Shown here: positions 1-11,100 of the stretch, in pieces
How positions within the stretch are numbered: the stretch's first letter is position 1
Layout of the letters: each line of letters starts with the position of its first letter
Assembly (NCBI GenBank): GCA_025890175.1
Contig: JANPYM010000002.1
Coordinates: forward strand, 4,138,369-4,202,368
Direction: 5' to 3'
Length of the DNA stretch: 64,000 nucleotides
DNA from: Ciborinia camelliae
Taxonomy: Eukaryota > Ascomycota > Leotiomycetes > Helotiales > Sclerotiniaceae
Notes under the pieces: model-generated
The model's database searches: none
Told to the model about the DNA's origin: nothing
Seen by the model: only the letters and a program-made list of their open reading frames with translations
Program-made: the position numbers and the translations under genes

Positions 1-963
1 TGGGGCATTGTGAAATTGGGAAAACATTCCCCCATCGCCCCATGGCGATTGCTCTTCCTCGTTGAAGGCTTCCCCTCGGTCCTCGCTGCTCTTTTCGCAT
101 GGCATCATATCCCCGATAGTCCCAACACGGCTCCGTACCTCAGCACGCGCGAGAAGAAAATCGCGCGTCTTCGTCTCCGCCACGAGATGACTTCGACTCC
201 CCACTCCAAGACACAGCCATCATCCGGTCTCCAATTCAAAGAGGTGCTCCTCACCTTCCGCGATCCCAAAGTCTACCTCACAGCCCTCATGTTCTTCTTC
301 TCCAACATGTCCTTCAGCAGCATGCCCATCTTCCTCCCCACCATCCTAACGCACATGGGTCATTCCCCCTCAACATCGCAAGCGCTCTCCGCACCCCCCT
401 ACCTCCTCTCCTTCCTCTCCGTCCTCCTCACCTCCCACCTCTCGGATAAACTGCGCGCGCGCTCGCCCTTCCTCATCCTGCACGCGCTCCTCTCCTCCCT
501 CGGCTACATCCTCCTGTCCCTCCCCCCGCACCTGCTCTCCCCCACCACCCGCTACCTCGCCATCTACCCCGCCTGCATCGGCTTCTTCTCCGTCATCACC
601 ATCCTCATCACCTGGACCCTCAACAACCAGCCCTCGTCCTCGCGCCAAGGCGCCGGCTTCGCCATCGTCCAATTCTTCGGCCAGTGCGGCCCCCTGCTCG
701 GCACGAGACTCTACCCCGACCATCAAGCTCCCTATTATCGACACGGCATGGGCGTCTGCGCCCTGGTGATGCTGATGGTGGCCGTGCTGGCCATGGGCTT
801 GCGATGGTGGCTCGCCAGGGAAAATCAGAGGAGCTGGGAGCGGTACGAGAGGGTTCACGGGGGTGGGGGTGGGGATGGGGATGCGGAAGAGGGGAGAGGC
901 CTGGTGGGGGGTGGGAAATCGGCTACGACGGGGAGGAACCTCCCGTTTCAGTATATGCTATGA
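1..963 (+). CDS. MFS permease, allantoate/anion symporter (Dal5-like) type, 3' part
   Basis: The reading frame is open from base 1 and ends with a stop at 961-963, so the 5' end lies outside the window; no ATG start is visible. It encodes about 320 residues: the second half of a plasma-membrane major facilitator. The segment WRLLFLVEG followed by P.SP..A.YL...E is typical of the Dal5/anion:cation symporter family, marking the end of the N-terminal six-helix bundle and the central loop. Several hydrophobic helices follow, with the late G(M)GVCA...L helix near the end. The C-terminal tail is Gly-rich (run around 855-925). Substrates in this family include allantoate, nicotinate, pantothenate and biotin-like anions; the substrate here cannot be read. 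Roughly 240-850 is strongly C-rich at third positions, unlike the AT-richer genes around it. It faces the next gene convergently. Confidence 0.85.
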   Translation, partial: WGIVKLGKHSPIAPWRLLFLVEGFPSVLAALFAWHHIPDSPNTAPYLSTREKKIARLRLRHEMTSTPHSKTQPSSGLQFKEVLLTFRDPKVYLTALMFFFSNMSFSSMPIFLPTILTHMGHSPSTSQALSAPPYLLSFLSVLLTSHLSDKLRARSPFLILHALLSSLGYILLSLPPHLLSPTTRYLAIYPACIGFFSVITILITWTLNNQPSSSRQGAGFAIVQFFGQCGPLLGTRLYPDHQAPYYRHGMGVCALVMLMVAVLAMGLRWWLARENQRSWERYERVHGGGGGDGDAEEGRGLVGGGKSATTGRNLPFQYML

Positions 964-1422
964 GCTCCGTAGAGGATGTTGAATTTAAGATTTCTCAGAC
1001 AATGCCCATCTCCATGCGAAGCATGTCCACGTGCAGGGAATCTTCAAGAACCGAGTCGAATATGATAATCTGAGCCTGAGAAGATTCCATATTCTCCTGT
1101 AGATTTCTTCAATATTCCTAGTGGAATCGGTGCTCTATATGGATACACTTCTCTTAAAACCTTCATATTTCCAAGTTCCTCGGAGGTCAATTTTGTTTCA
1201 AAAAAAAAAAGGCTTATGATTAGAATTCGCTGGACGAGTATATACTAACTATACTGCTATGCTATACCGCTTGAAAGATACTTTATACCATATCTTATTC
1301 CCATTCTCATTTTCGACCGTTTCTGTTTAACGGCAAGGGTAAGTTGAACCTCCGAATACTCACGACGGTCAATCATTACCTAGGTATACGCTCTCCACAT
1401 CTACCTCCACATCCACCACAAC
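964..1422. other. Convergent intergenic spacer
   Basis: This spacer lies between the 3' ends of two convergent genes. It holds a poly(A) run near 1200, AT-rich sequence and, from about 1395, a C/A-rich low-complexity stretch that runs on into the 3' end of the next gene. No gene seen. Confidence 0.6.
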
Positions 1423-4400
1423 TCACAACCACCCCCACAACTCACAACCTACAACCCCCCACCACCCTGACCCCTCCCCTCCCACCACTTCCTCCTCACA
1501 TCCCCCCCACATATTTTCCAACTCTCCCAACTCTCCCAAATCCTCCAACCCCCTAACCTTCAACCTTGCCCCCTCCACGAGCCACGCCTCCAACTCCACC
1601 AAACAGCAGACGAACCGTCGCGCCTCATGTCTCAGCAAATGCCGACGAACCAAAGGCGGGTTTGGCGACGCGAGCGTGATCTCGAGTCCTTCGAGCCGGT
1701 CGACGAAGGGTTTCAACACCATGATAGCCGAGGCGAGGATATCGGGGTCCATGCGCTCCGCGGAGCTGGTGAGGTGCACGTATTTGATTTTCCGCGTGGT
1801 GTCGAGTCCGAGACGGGAGAGAACATGATGCGGCTGCGTTGGCGAGGTTAGTATTTTCTCACCGCGAGGCGGGCGACGGAACAAATAAATTACCCGACAT
1901 TCATGGTCACACGCCGCGTGACAATTGGAATTCATACAATGTTGATGTCTCCAAGCTCCTTTGGCCCTACTATGCCACCGAGCAGTTGCATCGGCCTCTC
2001 TTCGTCTTTGATCCCTCATCGTCTTACAGCAAGTTGCGCAGTGGGTATCCTCAATATCAAAGACCCAATACCTCTCACTAGCACCAGCCATTTCTCGAAC
2101 GATAGCATAATCTTCGGATTTGTCTTCGACCTGACTTGAGCGCATTTCGCCATTGATGCAGAGATGCATACTCCGAGGTGATGTCTCGTGGAGGTAATTG
2201 ATGACGGCATCTTTCGGAAACCGATGCTTCGACTCAACTCCTCTCGAAGCTTCGACTGCGACATTCTTCTCGTCATGGTCTGGCAAGAATCCCAACATTT
2301 CAAGCGTCTTGCGATTGGATACCCCATCTACCCAGACGTTGAGTCCGGGGGGTGGAGAGGGAAGTCGGGTCGTCATCATTACATGACAATGACAGTCCCT
2401 ATACCAGGCCGCTGCCCTCTTGGCCGCCGCACGGTCTTCTTCCGTTTCCACCTCAAATTGCATTTGCGGGGTCCCCGCTTCACCATTGCTGCCACGGCGA
2501 ATTTCCGCACGCTGGGCGGCGATCGCCCGACTTCTTTGTGTCCCGGAACTTCCCAGGCCTTCGGGACTCCCAATAAACCCAACCCTCCCATCTTTCGTAA
2601 CCATCACCCCACAATCAAGCGTCCCACTTCTAGTGTTGGAAGTCACACTTGTTCCCCTGCCTCGAGTCACACCTCTTCCCCTGCCTCGAATCACACTTTT
2701 TCCCTTGTCTCGACTCACACTTTTTCCTTTCTCTCGACTCGCACCTTTTCCCTTGTCTTGAGTCACACCTTCTCCCTTGTCTCGACTCACACCTTTTCCC
2801 TTGTCTCGAGCCACACCCTTTCCCTTGTCTCGAGTCGTAGGTGTAGGTGTAGAGCTATCAGGCCCCGATAAAACTCCATCACTGCCGAACGGCTGACCAT
2901 TTATCCTAACTTCCGGTGCCACGCTTCCCGAATTCGTAATATTTTCGACACGTTGCTGCTCCACCTGTTCAGCTTGGGCTTGTAGAGCCCCCAGGTCATA
3001 AACGACCGATGGTGTACTTCCCTCCGACACAGCCAGACTTCTCCCCGGCGAAGAATCGCGAACGTTCCCAGCAACTGCCGTCAGGCCCGCCTCGAGTGGA
3101 TAAAATTGAGGTGGTGTAATCTGCATCGACCCAGCACTCCTCCCACCAAGAGATTCCCGCGTGTTCCCATCAAGCGGGGCCAGACCCTCGGTGTGGGGGC
3201 GAGATTGTGCGGTTTGCGCTGACCCGGGAGGCCCCCCAACAACCGTAGGAAAGTACGAATCTCGATTGGTTTCATCACATGGGGTCGGGCCCACTGACAC
3301 CGCGAACAACCCCCCAGACATGGTAGGCTCTTCAGTAATCCTAGCAGGGATGTTTCTGCCCCGCATGCTTTCATGATTAGCTGGCTGCTCCTCGATACTC
3401 TCAAGATCACTTAAATTCAGTGTCGATCGTGCGGTACCTTCTTCGATGGAGGAAACCGCATCACGGGAACTTCTTTCCTCAAGATTGGTCAAGTTTGGCG
3501 GGTCATTTTCCCCGGTGGAGATAACCGCGCTCTTTAAACTTCTTTCTTCAAGCTTAGTCGAGTTTGGCGGCTCAATTTCCCCGGTGGAGATAACCGGGTC
3601 ATGTAAACTTCTTTCCTCAAGATTAGTCAAGTCCGGTGCGAAGTGCTCGTCATGTTCTTCCATCGAGGCAACCGCATCAAAGAATTCGTCATTTGCTTCA
3701 GAAAGAGAAAGAGAGGCCAGTTCATTGGTAGCCTCCACAGGATTCAAGGCCATTCCAACCATAAGGGATGTATTGTAAGACCTAACGTAATCCATTAGGT
3801 CAAGTGATTTTCCGCCCGAATTCGAGGAATATCCTTTGTCGATGCCATCCGCAGTTGGGGCTCGTTTCTGGTTTTCTTTCTGAAACGTGCCGTGGGACTT
3901 TTCTTGATAACCCCCACCGTGGCAAGTAAGATTGTCTCTCTTGTTGTATTTAAATCCATCGAATTTTCCCCGCCTTCGTAGTTTTCTAACTCCACCACTA
4001 TTTATCAACTTTCTCAACACTCTCTCTGCGGATGGTGACGCAACATAACCGGTATCTTGTGTACGGTCTGATGATGAACAGACACTATCCGCAACACCAT
4101 CTTCGAGTGTATCTTTAGGAATTGGGCTTAAATTGTGGCAAAAAGGAGGAGGAGTTGTAAAATATCGAAGCAATGACTCTGAAATATTTTGGGTACCCAA
4201 TGGTATAGGTGCCTTTATATCACCATCAAAAAAATGAAGAGGTATAGCACCATTTCTCGCTCCCATTGCTGAGGATTCACCACTACGATTCAAGATTAAT
4301 GGGCCCGGCAATGACTCAAGGCTGTCGGTTTCTGAGGATGATTTATGACGTTTGCGAGGACTTTGTCCAGTCTCGGAGCTACTATCACTCCAACGTTTGA

Positions 4401-4926
4401 CTTCTTTGCCTTTTACCCGAATGTCCAGTGGGCCAATCGTTTCATGATGGTATGGCGTATTCAGATTATTGAATCTGTCAAGAGCCATCTGATCAACTGA
4501 ATCAATCACATCTGTGGACGATAATGCACCTGACATCATGTAATATCCAGGAAAATTTGATGAGCCCATCCGATCCGGAATATCGTGCAACTCTAGTGGA
4601 CCCATCGTTTCATCACAGTATTGAATAATGGGACTAGTATCTCTCTCTTCATCAGTAGGTGTATGGAGACCAATATCGCTCCAGCTTTCTCCAAGTGATG
4701 AGAAATAATTGTCAGAGTCCACATCTGACCATGTGGCTGCATCGTACTCTATCGACACAAGGGATTCAGACCTAGTTGAGCTACTATCCTTCGTTTCGTT
4801 TAATGGATCATCGACTTTATCTAACGCAGGCGTAGTCTGATGAGTATGCAACGACAAGCTATGCACATCTGATTCGATGGATTTTCTCTTGGACCCTTCA
4901 GATCCTTGTGATGAACTGTCCTCCAT
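1423..4926 (-). CDS. Large Ser-rich, repeat-containing hypothetical protein (1167 aa)
   Basis: Uninterrupted 1167-codon frame starting at an ATG at 4926. I do not recognise a named domain. The N-terminal two thirds is Ser/Asp/Glu-rich and probably disordered, with basic KRH-type patches that could be nuclear localisation signals (e.g. PRKRHK near residue 190). Two internal tandem repeats are visible: a 23-residue unit containing LEERS...VIST.E..PPN (about three copies, 69-bp DNA period) and an 8-residue unit like SRDKGKGV (about eight copies, 24-bp period). The last ~330 residues look folded and contain a Cys/His-rich stretch (HCATCCK, QHCMNSNCHAACDHEC) that could bind metal. The extreme C-terminus is Gly/Glu/Trp-rich low complexity, so the natural stop might differ. 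The gene is divergent from the small gene at 5603. Confidence 0.75.
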   Translation of the reverse strand: MEDSSSQGSEGSKRKSIESDVHSLSLHTHQTTPALDKVDDPLNETKDSSSTRSESLVSIEYDAATWSDVDSDNYFSSLGESWSDIGLHTPTDEERDTSPIIQYCDETMGPLELHDIPDRMGSSNFPGYYMMSGALSSTDVIDSVDQMALDRFNNLNTPYHHETIGPLDIRVKGKEVKRWSDSSSETGQSPRKRHKSSSETDSLESLPGPLILNRSGESSAMGARNGAIPLHFFDGDIKAPIPLGTQNISESLLRYFTTPPPFCHNLSPIPKDTLEDGVADSVCSSSDRTQDTGYVASPSAERVLRKLINSGGVRKLRRRGKFDGFKYNKRDNLTCHGGGYQEKSHGTFQKENQKRAPTADGIDKGYSSNSGGKSLDLMDYVRSYNTSLMVGMALNPVEATNELASLSLSEANDEFFDAVASMEEHDEHFAPDLTNLEERSLHDPVISTGEIEPPNSTKLEERSLKSAVISTGENDPPNLTNLEERSSRDAVSSIEEGTARSTLNLSDLESIEEQPANHESMRGRNIPARITEEPTMSGGLFAVSVGPTPCDETNRDSYFPTVVGGPPGSAQTAQSRPHTEGLAPLDGNTRESLGGRSAGSMQITPPQFYPLEAGLTAVAGNVRDSSPGRSLAVSEGSTPSVVYDLGALQAQAEQVEQQRVENITNSGSVAPEVRINGQPFGSDGVLSGPDSSTPTPTTRDKGKGVARDKGKGVSRDKGEGVTQDKGKGASREKGKSVSRDKGKSVIRGRGRGVTRGRGTSVTSNTRSGTLDCGVMVTKDGRVGFIGSPEGLGSSGTQRSRAIAAQRAEIRRGSNGEAGTPQMQFEVETEEDRAAAKRAAAWYRDCHCHVMMTTRLPSPPPGLNVWVDGVSNRKTLEMLGFLPDHDEKNVAVEASRGVESKHRFPKDAVINYLHETSPRSMHLCINGEMRSSQVEDKSEDYAIVREMAGASERYWVFDIEDTHCATCCKTMRDQRRREADATARWHSRAKGAWRHQHCMNSNCHAACDHECRVIYLFRRPPRGEKILTSPTQPHHVLSRLGLDTTRKIKYVHLTSSAERMDPDILASAIMVLKPFVDRLEGLEITLASPNPPLVRRHLLRHEARRFVCCLVELEAWLVEGARLKVRGLEDLGELGELENMWGGCEEEVVGGEGSGWWGVVGCELWGWL
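2641..2836 (-). repeat. 24-bp coding minisatellite, about 8 units
   Basis: Lies inside the 1167-aa gene. Units of 24 bp beginning with a variant of agtcacac and containing tcccttgtctcga repeat in frame and give 8-residue units (S/T)RDKGKGV with substitutions. Copies differ at a few positions and are not freshly amplified. The product is a Lys/Gly/Arg-rich basic stretch. Confidence 0.9.
3471..3640 (-). repeat. 69-bp coding tandem repeat, about 2.5-3 units
   Basis: Lies inside the 1167-aa gene. The word ttctttcctcaag (or a one-base variant) recurs at 3471, 3540 and 3609, exactly 69 bp apart, and the intervening ccccggtggagataacc word is conserved. The period is 23 codons, so the frame is kept. 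Confidence 0.9.
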
Positions 4927-5602
4927 CTTGTTGGTCGTGGGATTGTAATTCGTATTTGTATCAATAGTAGTACCGAGTGTTATAATTCTGTAAGGATGAA
5001 CTTAATGATATAAGAAATGAATGAAGCAACCAAAATCGGAATGATGCTTTGGTTAAATTGTATTATTGTGATGTTTTGGTTTTCAAGAGAAAACGTTGCT
5101 CATTATTGATTTTATCATCTTTCGTCAGTTTGGTAGCCCCCATATTGGGAAGGAAGGATGGAAGCATTGTGGTCCTCAACAACGCAAGTGCGCATAATAC
5201 TCGGGCGGTGATAATCATTAAGCAAAAGTAACATAGGTAGATACATACCGCAAGTTCTTACCCTGAATAACTCGGACTCCTACCATAATTTTTGCCAATG
5301 CCTTGTGGTACTTGCCATTGTGATCCCTAACAGCGACATTCTTGATTCGCAAGCAGCGTATAGGTCTTGCCTAACCAGTTTTCCAACTAGGATACACTAA
5401 GGGCATGAGCGTGGTTTCCCTTCTTGTCACCAGCTATATATATACATAGAAATGAAGTCCTCCTTGTTCTTTTCTTCTTTTATATCACCTCAACTTTTAT
5501 TGTTCTTGCTTAAGGGAGAGTTCATCAAGCGATTATCTTATTCTTAAAACATTCATTTGCATTTCACATATTGTATTTATATAATTACAGCGAAAGTTGA
5601 AT
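4927..5602. promoter_or_regulatory. Shared divergent promoter region
   Basis: 676 bp between two divergent ATGs. It contains a short tatatatacat stretch near 5440-5450 followed by a pyrimidine-rich tract (about 5455-5500), a usual fungal core-promoter/leader layout for the + strand gene. No specific operator recognised. Confidence 0.45.
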
Positions 5603-6332
5603 ATGTCGAACTCGAATACAAATGCGGACCCCCAGGCTCCTGATAGTCCAGACAATAATCCCGGCGATCAAAACGTGAGTTCATATTCTTCATGACCCCT
5701 AATAGGGCATCCAAAACTCCGGATTGCAGTCCGAGTCGAGTCTTTGAATAGTGAAAGACTGTAAATCTTTGAAAACGATTCAAAGTTTTCAAAGGGTTCA
5801 TTGTTTCCGTCATTTCGATATTCTAAAGACTCTGGTTATCAGACTGCAGACCTCAGTTCCAAAACCCCAATTGTGAATGAATCAGCTTTCTGATGTCCTA
5901 TATTTCTAGGTTTCTCCTGTAAACAACACATCCTCTGACGAGTCAAATTCCACCACAGATGGCCCAGAGCTCAAGAAACGATACCATTCGGAGCGTATGT
6001 GGCGAGCTAAACTGCATTGGAGGCAAGTTCCTAGCGAAAGATCCAACCCACGAATTGCTGCGTTCAAAAAAGCACGAACTGTCACACGATGGAAGCCACA
6101 GTCTAACTCACGACGTGCTGAGGCCTCGGCAAAATGCAATCGGCGGCGCAGGACAGAGCGTCATGCGGAGTTGGAGGGCAATTTGGCAGAGGAAGATTTG
6201 GCACGCGACGAAAGTTCCCAGGCCTGCCATACTGACGGGATCAAGAAATCTTGTCGTGACTGTCGTTACGCCTTTGCAGCAGACTCCGATCTTTGCGACT
6301 GTGAATCTGATTTCTATCCCTATCGGTATTGA
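5603..6332 (+). CDS. Small basic hypothetical protein with Cys-rich tail (164 aa)
   Basis: Two exons by hand: 5603-5674 and 5910-6332. The donor is GTGAGT at 5675 and the acceptor TTTCTAG ends at 5909; the join is in phase 0 and opens a continuous frame to a TGA at 6330-6332. The product begins MSNSNTNADPQAP, is Ser/Asn/Pro/Asp-rich for about 45 residues, then strongly basic (RW/RRR/K clusters), and ends with a short Cys-rich patch (C..CRDC...DLCDCES) and YPYRY. No family recognised. It may be a lineage-specific nuclear or secreted protein, but no clear signal peptide is present. The ATG used is the first one after the AT-rich leader. Confidence 0.55.
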
Positions 6333-9300
6333 GAATGGAGAATTGGAGGACACATGAAATCAACTTCTAGCGTTGAATAAATTTAAGAAATTTTAACACA
6401 TTCTTTCTGAATCGAGAATATCTTGATCAGCCTCTCGTAGCTTCAGAATCTCTGATATTTCATCCCTTCACTTTGAGACCTTCCCATCCAGCAACGCCCA
6501 TAAAAGTCTGTATATTACTATGGTATGTAGAAAGGTACACATTCAAGGCTTCTGGGTTCAAGATCTATTAACAATTTTGAGAAACAAGATCATTCATGGG
6601 ATAAAAGTCTCAAGTTTCATGTGTTCCCCTCTCCCCCTTCCCCCCGCGGCACCCTCCCCCTTACACTACTGTATATTATTATCACAAGTATATATAAATA
6701 TGAAATAAAATACGCTTTAGGCTCTGTGGATTTCCCCTACGCCCTTTATCATGTGAGCCGATCGTAGTAAAATGGAGAGGTCGGTTTTTTGCTCCTGCCC
6801 CGAAACCCTTCCACTTCGTTTCAAGCACACGTGATATAGCGCCATTTACACTGCGTACCTAATGACTTGGTACAAAATTTTCATCATGGAAACTTGCAAC
6901 AGTTTCAATTATCATCCAAGTACCTCAAATTTACCCTCAATGAACTATTGAGATGCAATATTTCCGCGATTAAAAACGGCGTTTATGAAACCTCAACTGG
7001 AACCAAACATCATAACAATAGCATTGGGGAAAGGTGGCACAAAATCGCAACGAACAAAAGTTACTCTATAAATATTGCCCCCATCTCCATATCAACATTC
7101 CCAGTAGCCACCATCAATTGAGCATTAATCATCTCATCTCATCCGCCGGTCGAATTTCGGCCTGCATTTCAAAAATATCATTGCGGGTCGGGTACAGTCA
7201 TGCCAACGCGTTGCATGTCATCGAGTCCCATCCCGCCCGGTTATACGAACAAAAACATATGACCTGATACTGTACTTGTTGGTAGTTTCCCAGGATGACG
7301 GTAGCCGGGCCGACATCAGCATATAAAATAGAATCGTATACGTGATTAAAGGAACCGAGAAGACTACAAGTAACTTGTAAGCACGGAAGTGGCGTTTTAC
7401 CATCACCATCCTATATCACTAGATATTTTGGGAGAGACTTTGCCTTCTTTGGGAAATTCTTCCGACATTGATGCAAAGTTTATAATCAACTCCCCCACAT
7501 ACAAACTGTTTTTCATGGGCAACTTCAGGATTTATATGTTCCCTTTAAGCTAGCAATTATCCATGGAAGAGATCCTGTAGCTTCAGGATGAGTCCCCTGA
7601 TTAAGCGATCAAGGGTGCAAAACTCTTCTTGGCCATCCCATCATTAACCCAACCTTGGTATGAATTTTTAAATCCTCTTCTTACTTGTTCTCAACGTGTT
7701 TACAATCCTATGTCAGGTATTACAAATCCTTTGAGATGCATGTCTGCAAAAATTGCCACGCCGCACCGCCACATAAGGATTCATGCATGAAATTCAACTC
7801 CGCCCCCCTTAAAGATGAGCAGATAACTGGTTAGGCCAGCAGCTACAACATCTTACACGTGTTAGCTTTGCTTATCTATTTACGTCTGATCCTATCGCAT
7901 TTTTCCATTCCTATCGAACATGGTCGTCATTCTGGGCCCCGAGTTCTTTCGTTGACTTCGACACGTGGCGGTGCGAGGATTGTTATGGTGGCGCAGGCCG
8001 TTTCAAACTTTGGTGATCCTATCAAACCGTAGGGCTGGTTCACGTTGACACTGAAAGTAGCTGACAGTGAGCCATGCGAATTTTTTTATTACAGCCGAAT
8101 GGCGTAGTTAACCCGAGAAAAAGGACAGTGCTGACGGAAAAAGCCAGCCGTGATATTTTGGTTCATTCCTCACTGTTCCTAAATCGAGTCTTCACTGTTC
8201 CCACATCGTTAATTTCTCTGGAGATGCATAAATTTCCAGAATATCTGGTCTAGTATCAGACTGTTTCCTAACTGCCGTCCATTTGTTGACTTTGTTGGAT
8301 ATCATTTATCTTTGATAGGCAGAGAATAACCTTACACAGAGGTCTTCCGACTAGGCGATTTACTTTGCTTCCCACCACCAACTTTAAGGAAATATTCTGA
8401 TATCTAAGCTCTATTGAGTAGCATCGTCTCTATAGTTTGGTAATGCCAATATAAGCTATAGCTCTGAATTCATATAGACCGCCCTTCAAAAACGTCTTCT
8501 TTGGGTAAGTCCACAGCCCAGGTTAGATCTACATTTGAAAACTGACTTTAGCACTCTTCTCGAGGTACACTTGTGAGGCATACACTACAGCACCCTCATA
8601 CCAGCCTTTTGAGGAGGCCTCAAGTTATGTCCGATCTAGATTCCGAAGGCACGAATGTTTTCAAATGACTCAACTTCTCGAACTCTCCGAATAATCTCAC
8701 AATATACTCTTATGATCATGATAATTTTTACCCTTGATACTGGAATGATTCACACTTGTGGCCATTTCTAATTTTGAGTCACTCAAACGGAACACTTGTG
8801 GTAATTTGACGTGTCGCCGCCACCACTCGGTTGCAAATTTGATCGCAACATACTAGGTATCTCTAATAAAGGCGTCGTTCTCGCCTACGCATCACACCCC
8901 TTTCTACTTTAGGCTTCCATCAGGCTACGTCAACTCAACGCCCTGTTCATCACCAAAACATAACTTTCTTCACAATAGTGAATTATTTCCCCGCTTCGGT
9001 GAGCGTATGAGGAAGTCCCCAGCATCTTTCTTCGATGATTTAAATCCTTCCTCCAGTCGCTAGTTACAACGTGGGTGGTATCAATATACTCACTCATCGA
9101 TAAGAAGTCGCCGAGATATCCTTGAATGTGTAACGTCTGCCTATTTCAACTGCCTTGCCGTTGCCCGGGACTTCCCTAGCACATTTTCGGCACTGTTTAT
9201 CCCTTGGCTACTTGGATCACAATTACCGGCAGCAGGAGAAGGCTCTGGCTGGCTTGAAAATGCATGGACAAACGAAAATAACAACAATAAAAGCTCACCG

Positions 9301-11100
9301 GAAATTACTATGGCACATTAATGACCTTGATTTGTCAGGTTATAGTTTGAATCTCAAATCAACTTTGTACCAGGTTATATCCCGATTACGTTGACACTTT
9401 CGAAGTTTTACTCTCGGTGACTGCATGCATCGGCCTTTCCAATAACAGAATAGGTTTTGTCATTCACAATCTTCTTTTCTCGCTACCTACCTTTTACAAA
9501 TAATTCTTAGGTTCAAAGTATAATACATCCATTTTCTCTACACTATTTACCTTTCAATAAATCAATAAAACCCCCCCCCTTGAAATCTTTAAATTCATCC
9601 CTATCCGGATTCTTCCCCTTTTAAAAACACATACTCTTCCGTTTTAAGTAGTTACTAGACAAACACTAACTCATATAGCCCATATTGTCAACAAAAAGAT
9701 AATATAATCTCCATTGAAAATGCCATGCTCATCGTCTCGTATCGTACCATTTCTCCCTTCTCCCATCTCCCAATCATTACGACCACGAATGCATCATGGC
9801 TCAATGTCATATGACAAGTCATCAATCTTTGCCATCGAATTTCATCTCACTAATTAACTAGTAGCTAGCTGTTCAACATGTGTCAGCTAACTAACGCTCA
9901 TACTCACACTTGGACTAAATAAGACCAGTCACATATTCCCTGCCTAGTTACTACATACTTTAGTATTAGCATGGCATAGCATCTCGCCGATTTCACTCTA
10001 GTGCCCGTCGGGGAATCCCCAACTAAGCCAAGCCATTTTGAAAGGTGCAGCTACCTAGCTGGCAACGATCTTTCCGGTGCCGCAACTTACGCACGCACGC
10101 CCTCTCACTCACTGAACTTCAAATATATATACGGTACTATTTATCGATGCACAGACATTGAAATTCGGCATAAGGTTATCCTTCCAACACTAGTATTCTT
10201 GGCAGATCCAAATCTGGATTAATCTTCGATATCAAATTTGGGCAATTTCCATTTCCGAGATTTTTTGGGTTGATGATGCATACATGCATACGATGGTTTG
10301 GAAACATTTTCCTTCCAGTCGCAATCGAACTCCACAAATGATGAACCAACCCGGGTTGATCATCTCGTCATCAGAAAGTGGGGGGGATGTTTGTTGTATG
10401 CAACTACTTTAAACCTGGTATGGATATGGATCCACTCATTCCATTTCCACTTTGATACAGTAGTCGACAGTACTTGCACTTGCCAACAAAGTCGATGAGA
10501 TGTATGAATGGAAAAGTGTCATCTCCACTGCAAGAAGAAGAAAACCTTGGAGATCGTGAGGATCTGTCCAAATCTCGCAAACTATCCCTTAAATCGAATT
10601 TTTGTGCTTCTACCTACATATGCCTCTTTTTTCCATTATCGCCGACAGCCTGAGACAGACTTTTCCTTCAATATCTGAATATGCATCTGCACAAATGTAC
10701 ACTTGAATGGTATCAGGATTGAAAAAATATATCCTGTTGTTAGGCATCTTCATCTCACTGGCATGATTATATTATCCCATGTCCTCATGTTGGCCTAGTC
10801 TGATTAATAATGGACTGAGACCGTGACCGAGACTTCCCGATTCATGCTGACCGATGTGCCCCGATATAGTAGTAAGTGACATTTAAACGTACGACGTAAA
10901 CATTGAATGCACGGCAAGAAATTAAGTCCATCTTCATTATTCGGAGTATCTCAATGTACACAAACATTTATGTTCATTTCTACATTAAGATGCGCTCTGA
11001 ACTTGAAGAGAGCAGAGGTCACTGATGATCCAATCCGGCAGGATATCGAATTGAATGACAAGAAAGAAAGCAATCCAACCACCCACTAGTTGAAAACTAG
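6333..11100. other. Gene-free AT-rich intergenic DNA (first half of a 9.6-kb gap)
   Basis: I find no frame with coding character: the longest open frames are about 60-85 codons, mostly without an ATG, and not joinable by good splice signals. It includes a polypyrimidine stretch at about 6625-6665, one copy of a dispersed repeat (6748-6843), and scattered simple repeats. Long TATA-like and pyrimidine stretches around 9470-9720 could belong to an unannotated transcript. Confidence 0.5.
6748..6843 (+). repeat. Dispersed ~95-bp repeat, copy 1
   Basis: Starts ATCATGTGAGCCGATCG and ends near CACGTGATATAGCG. It shares an almost identical core (ctcctgccccgaaaccc, then cttccacttcgtttca) with copy 2 at 51978-52070 and, reversed, with copy 3 at 46661-46701. 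The ends carry a CA(T/C)GTGA word that is itself near-palindromic, as in a small terminal-inverted-repeat element. Confidence 0.75.

Noticed and set aside
370..858. 162-codon frame on the minus strand opposite the permease
   Set aside because: It mirrors the C-rich permease codons, giving Gly/Glu/Ala low complexity; the sense frame has clear transporter motifs.
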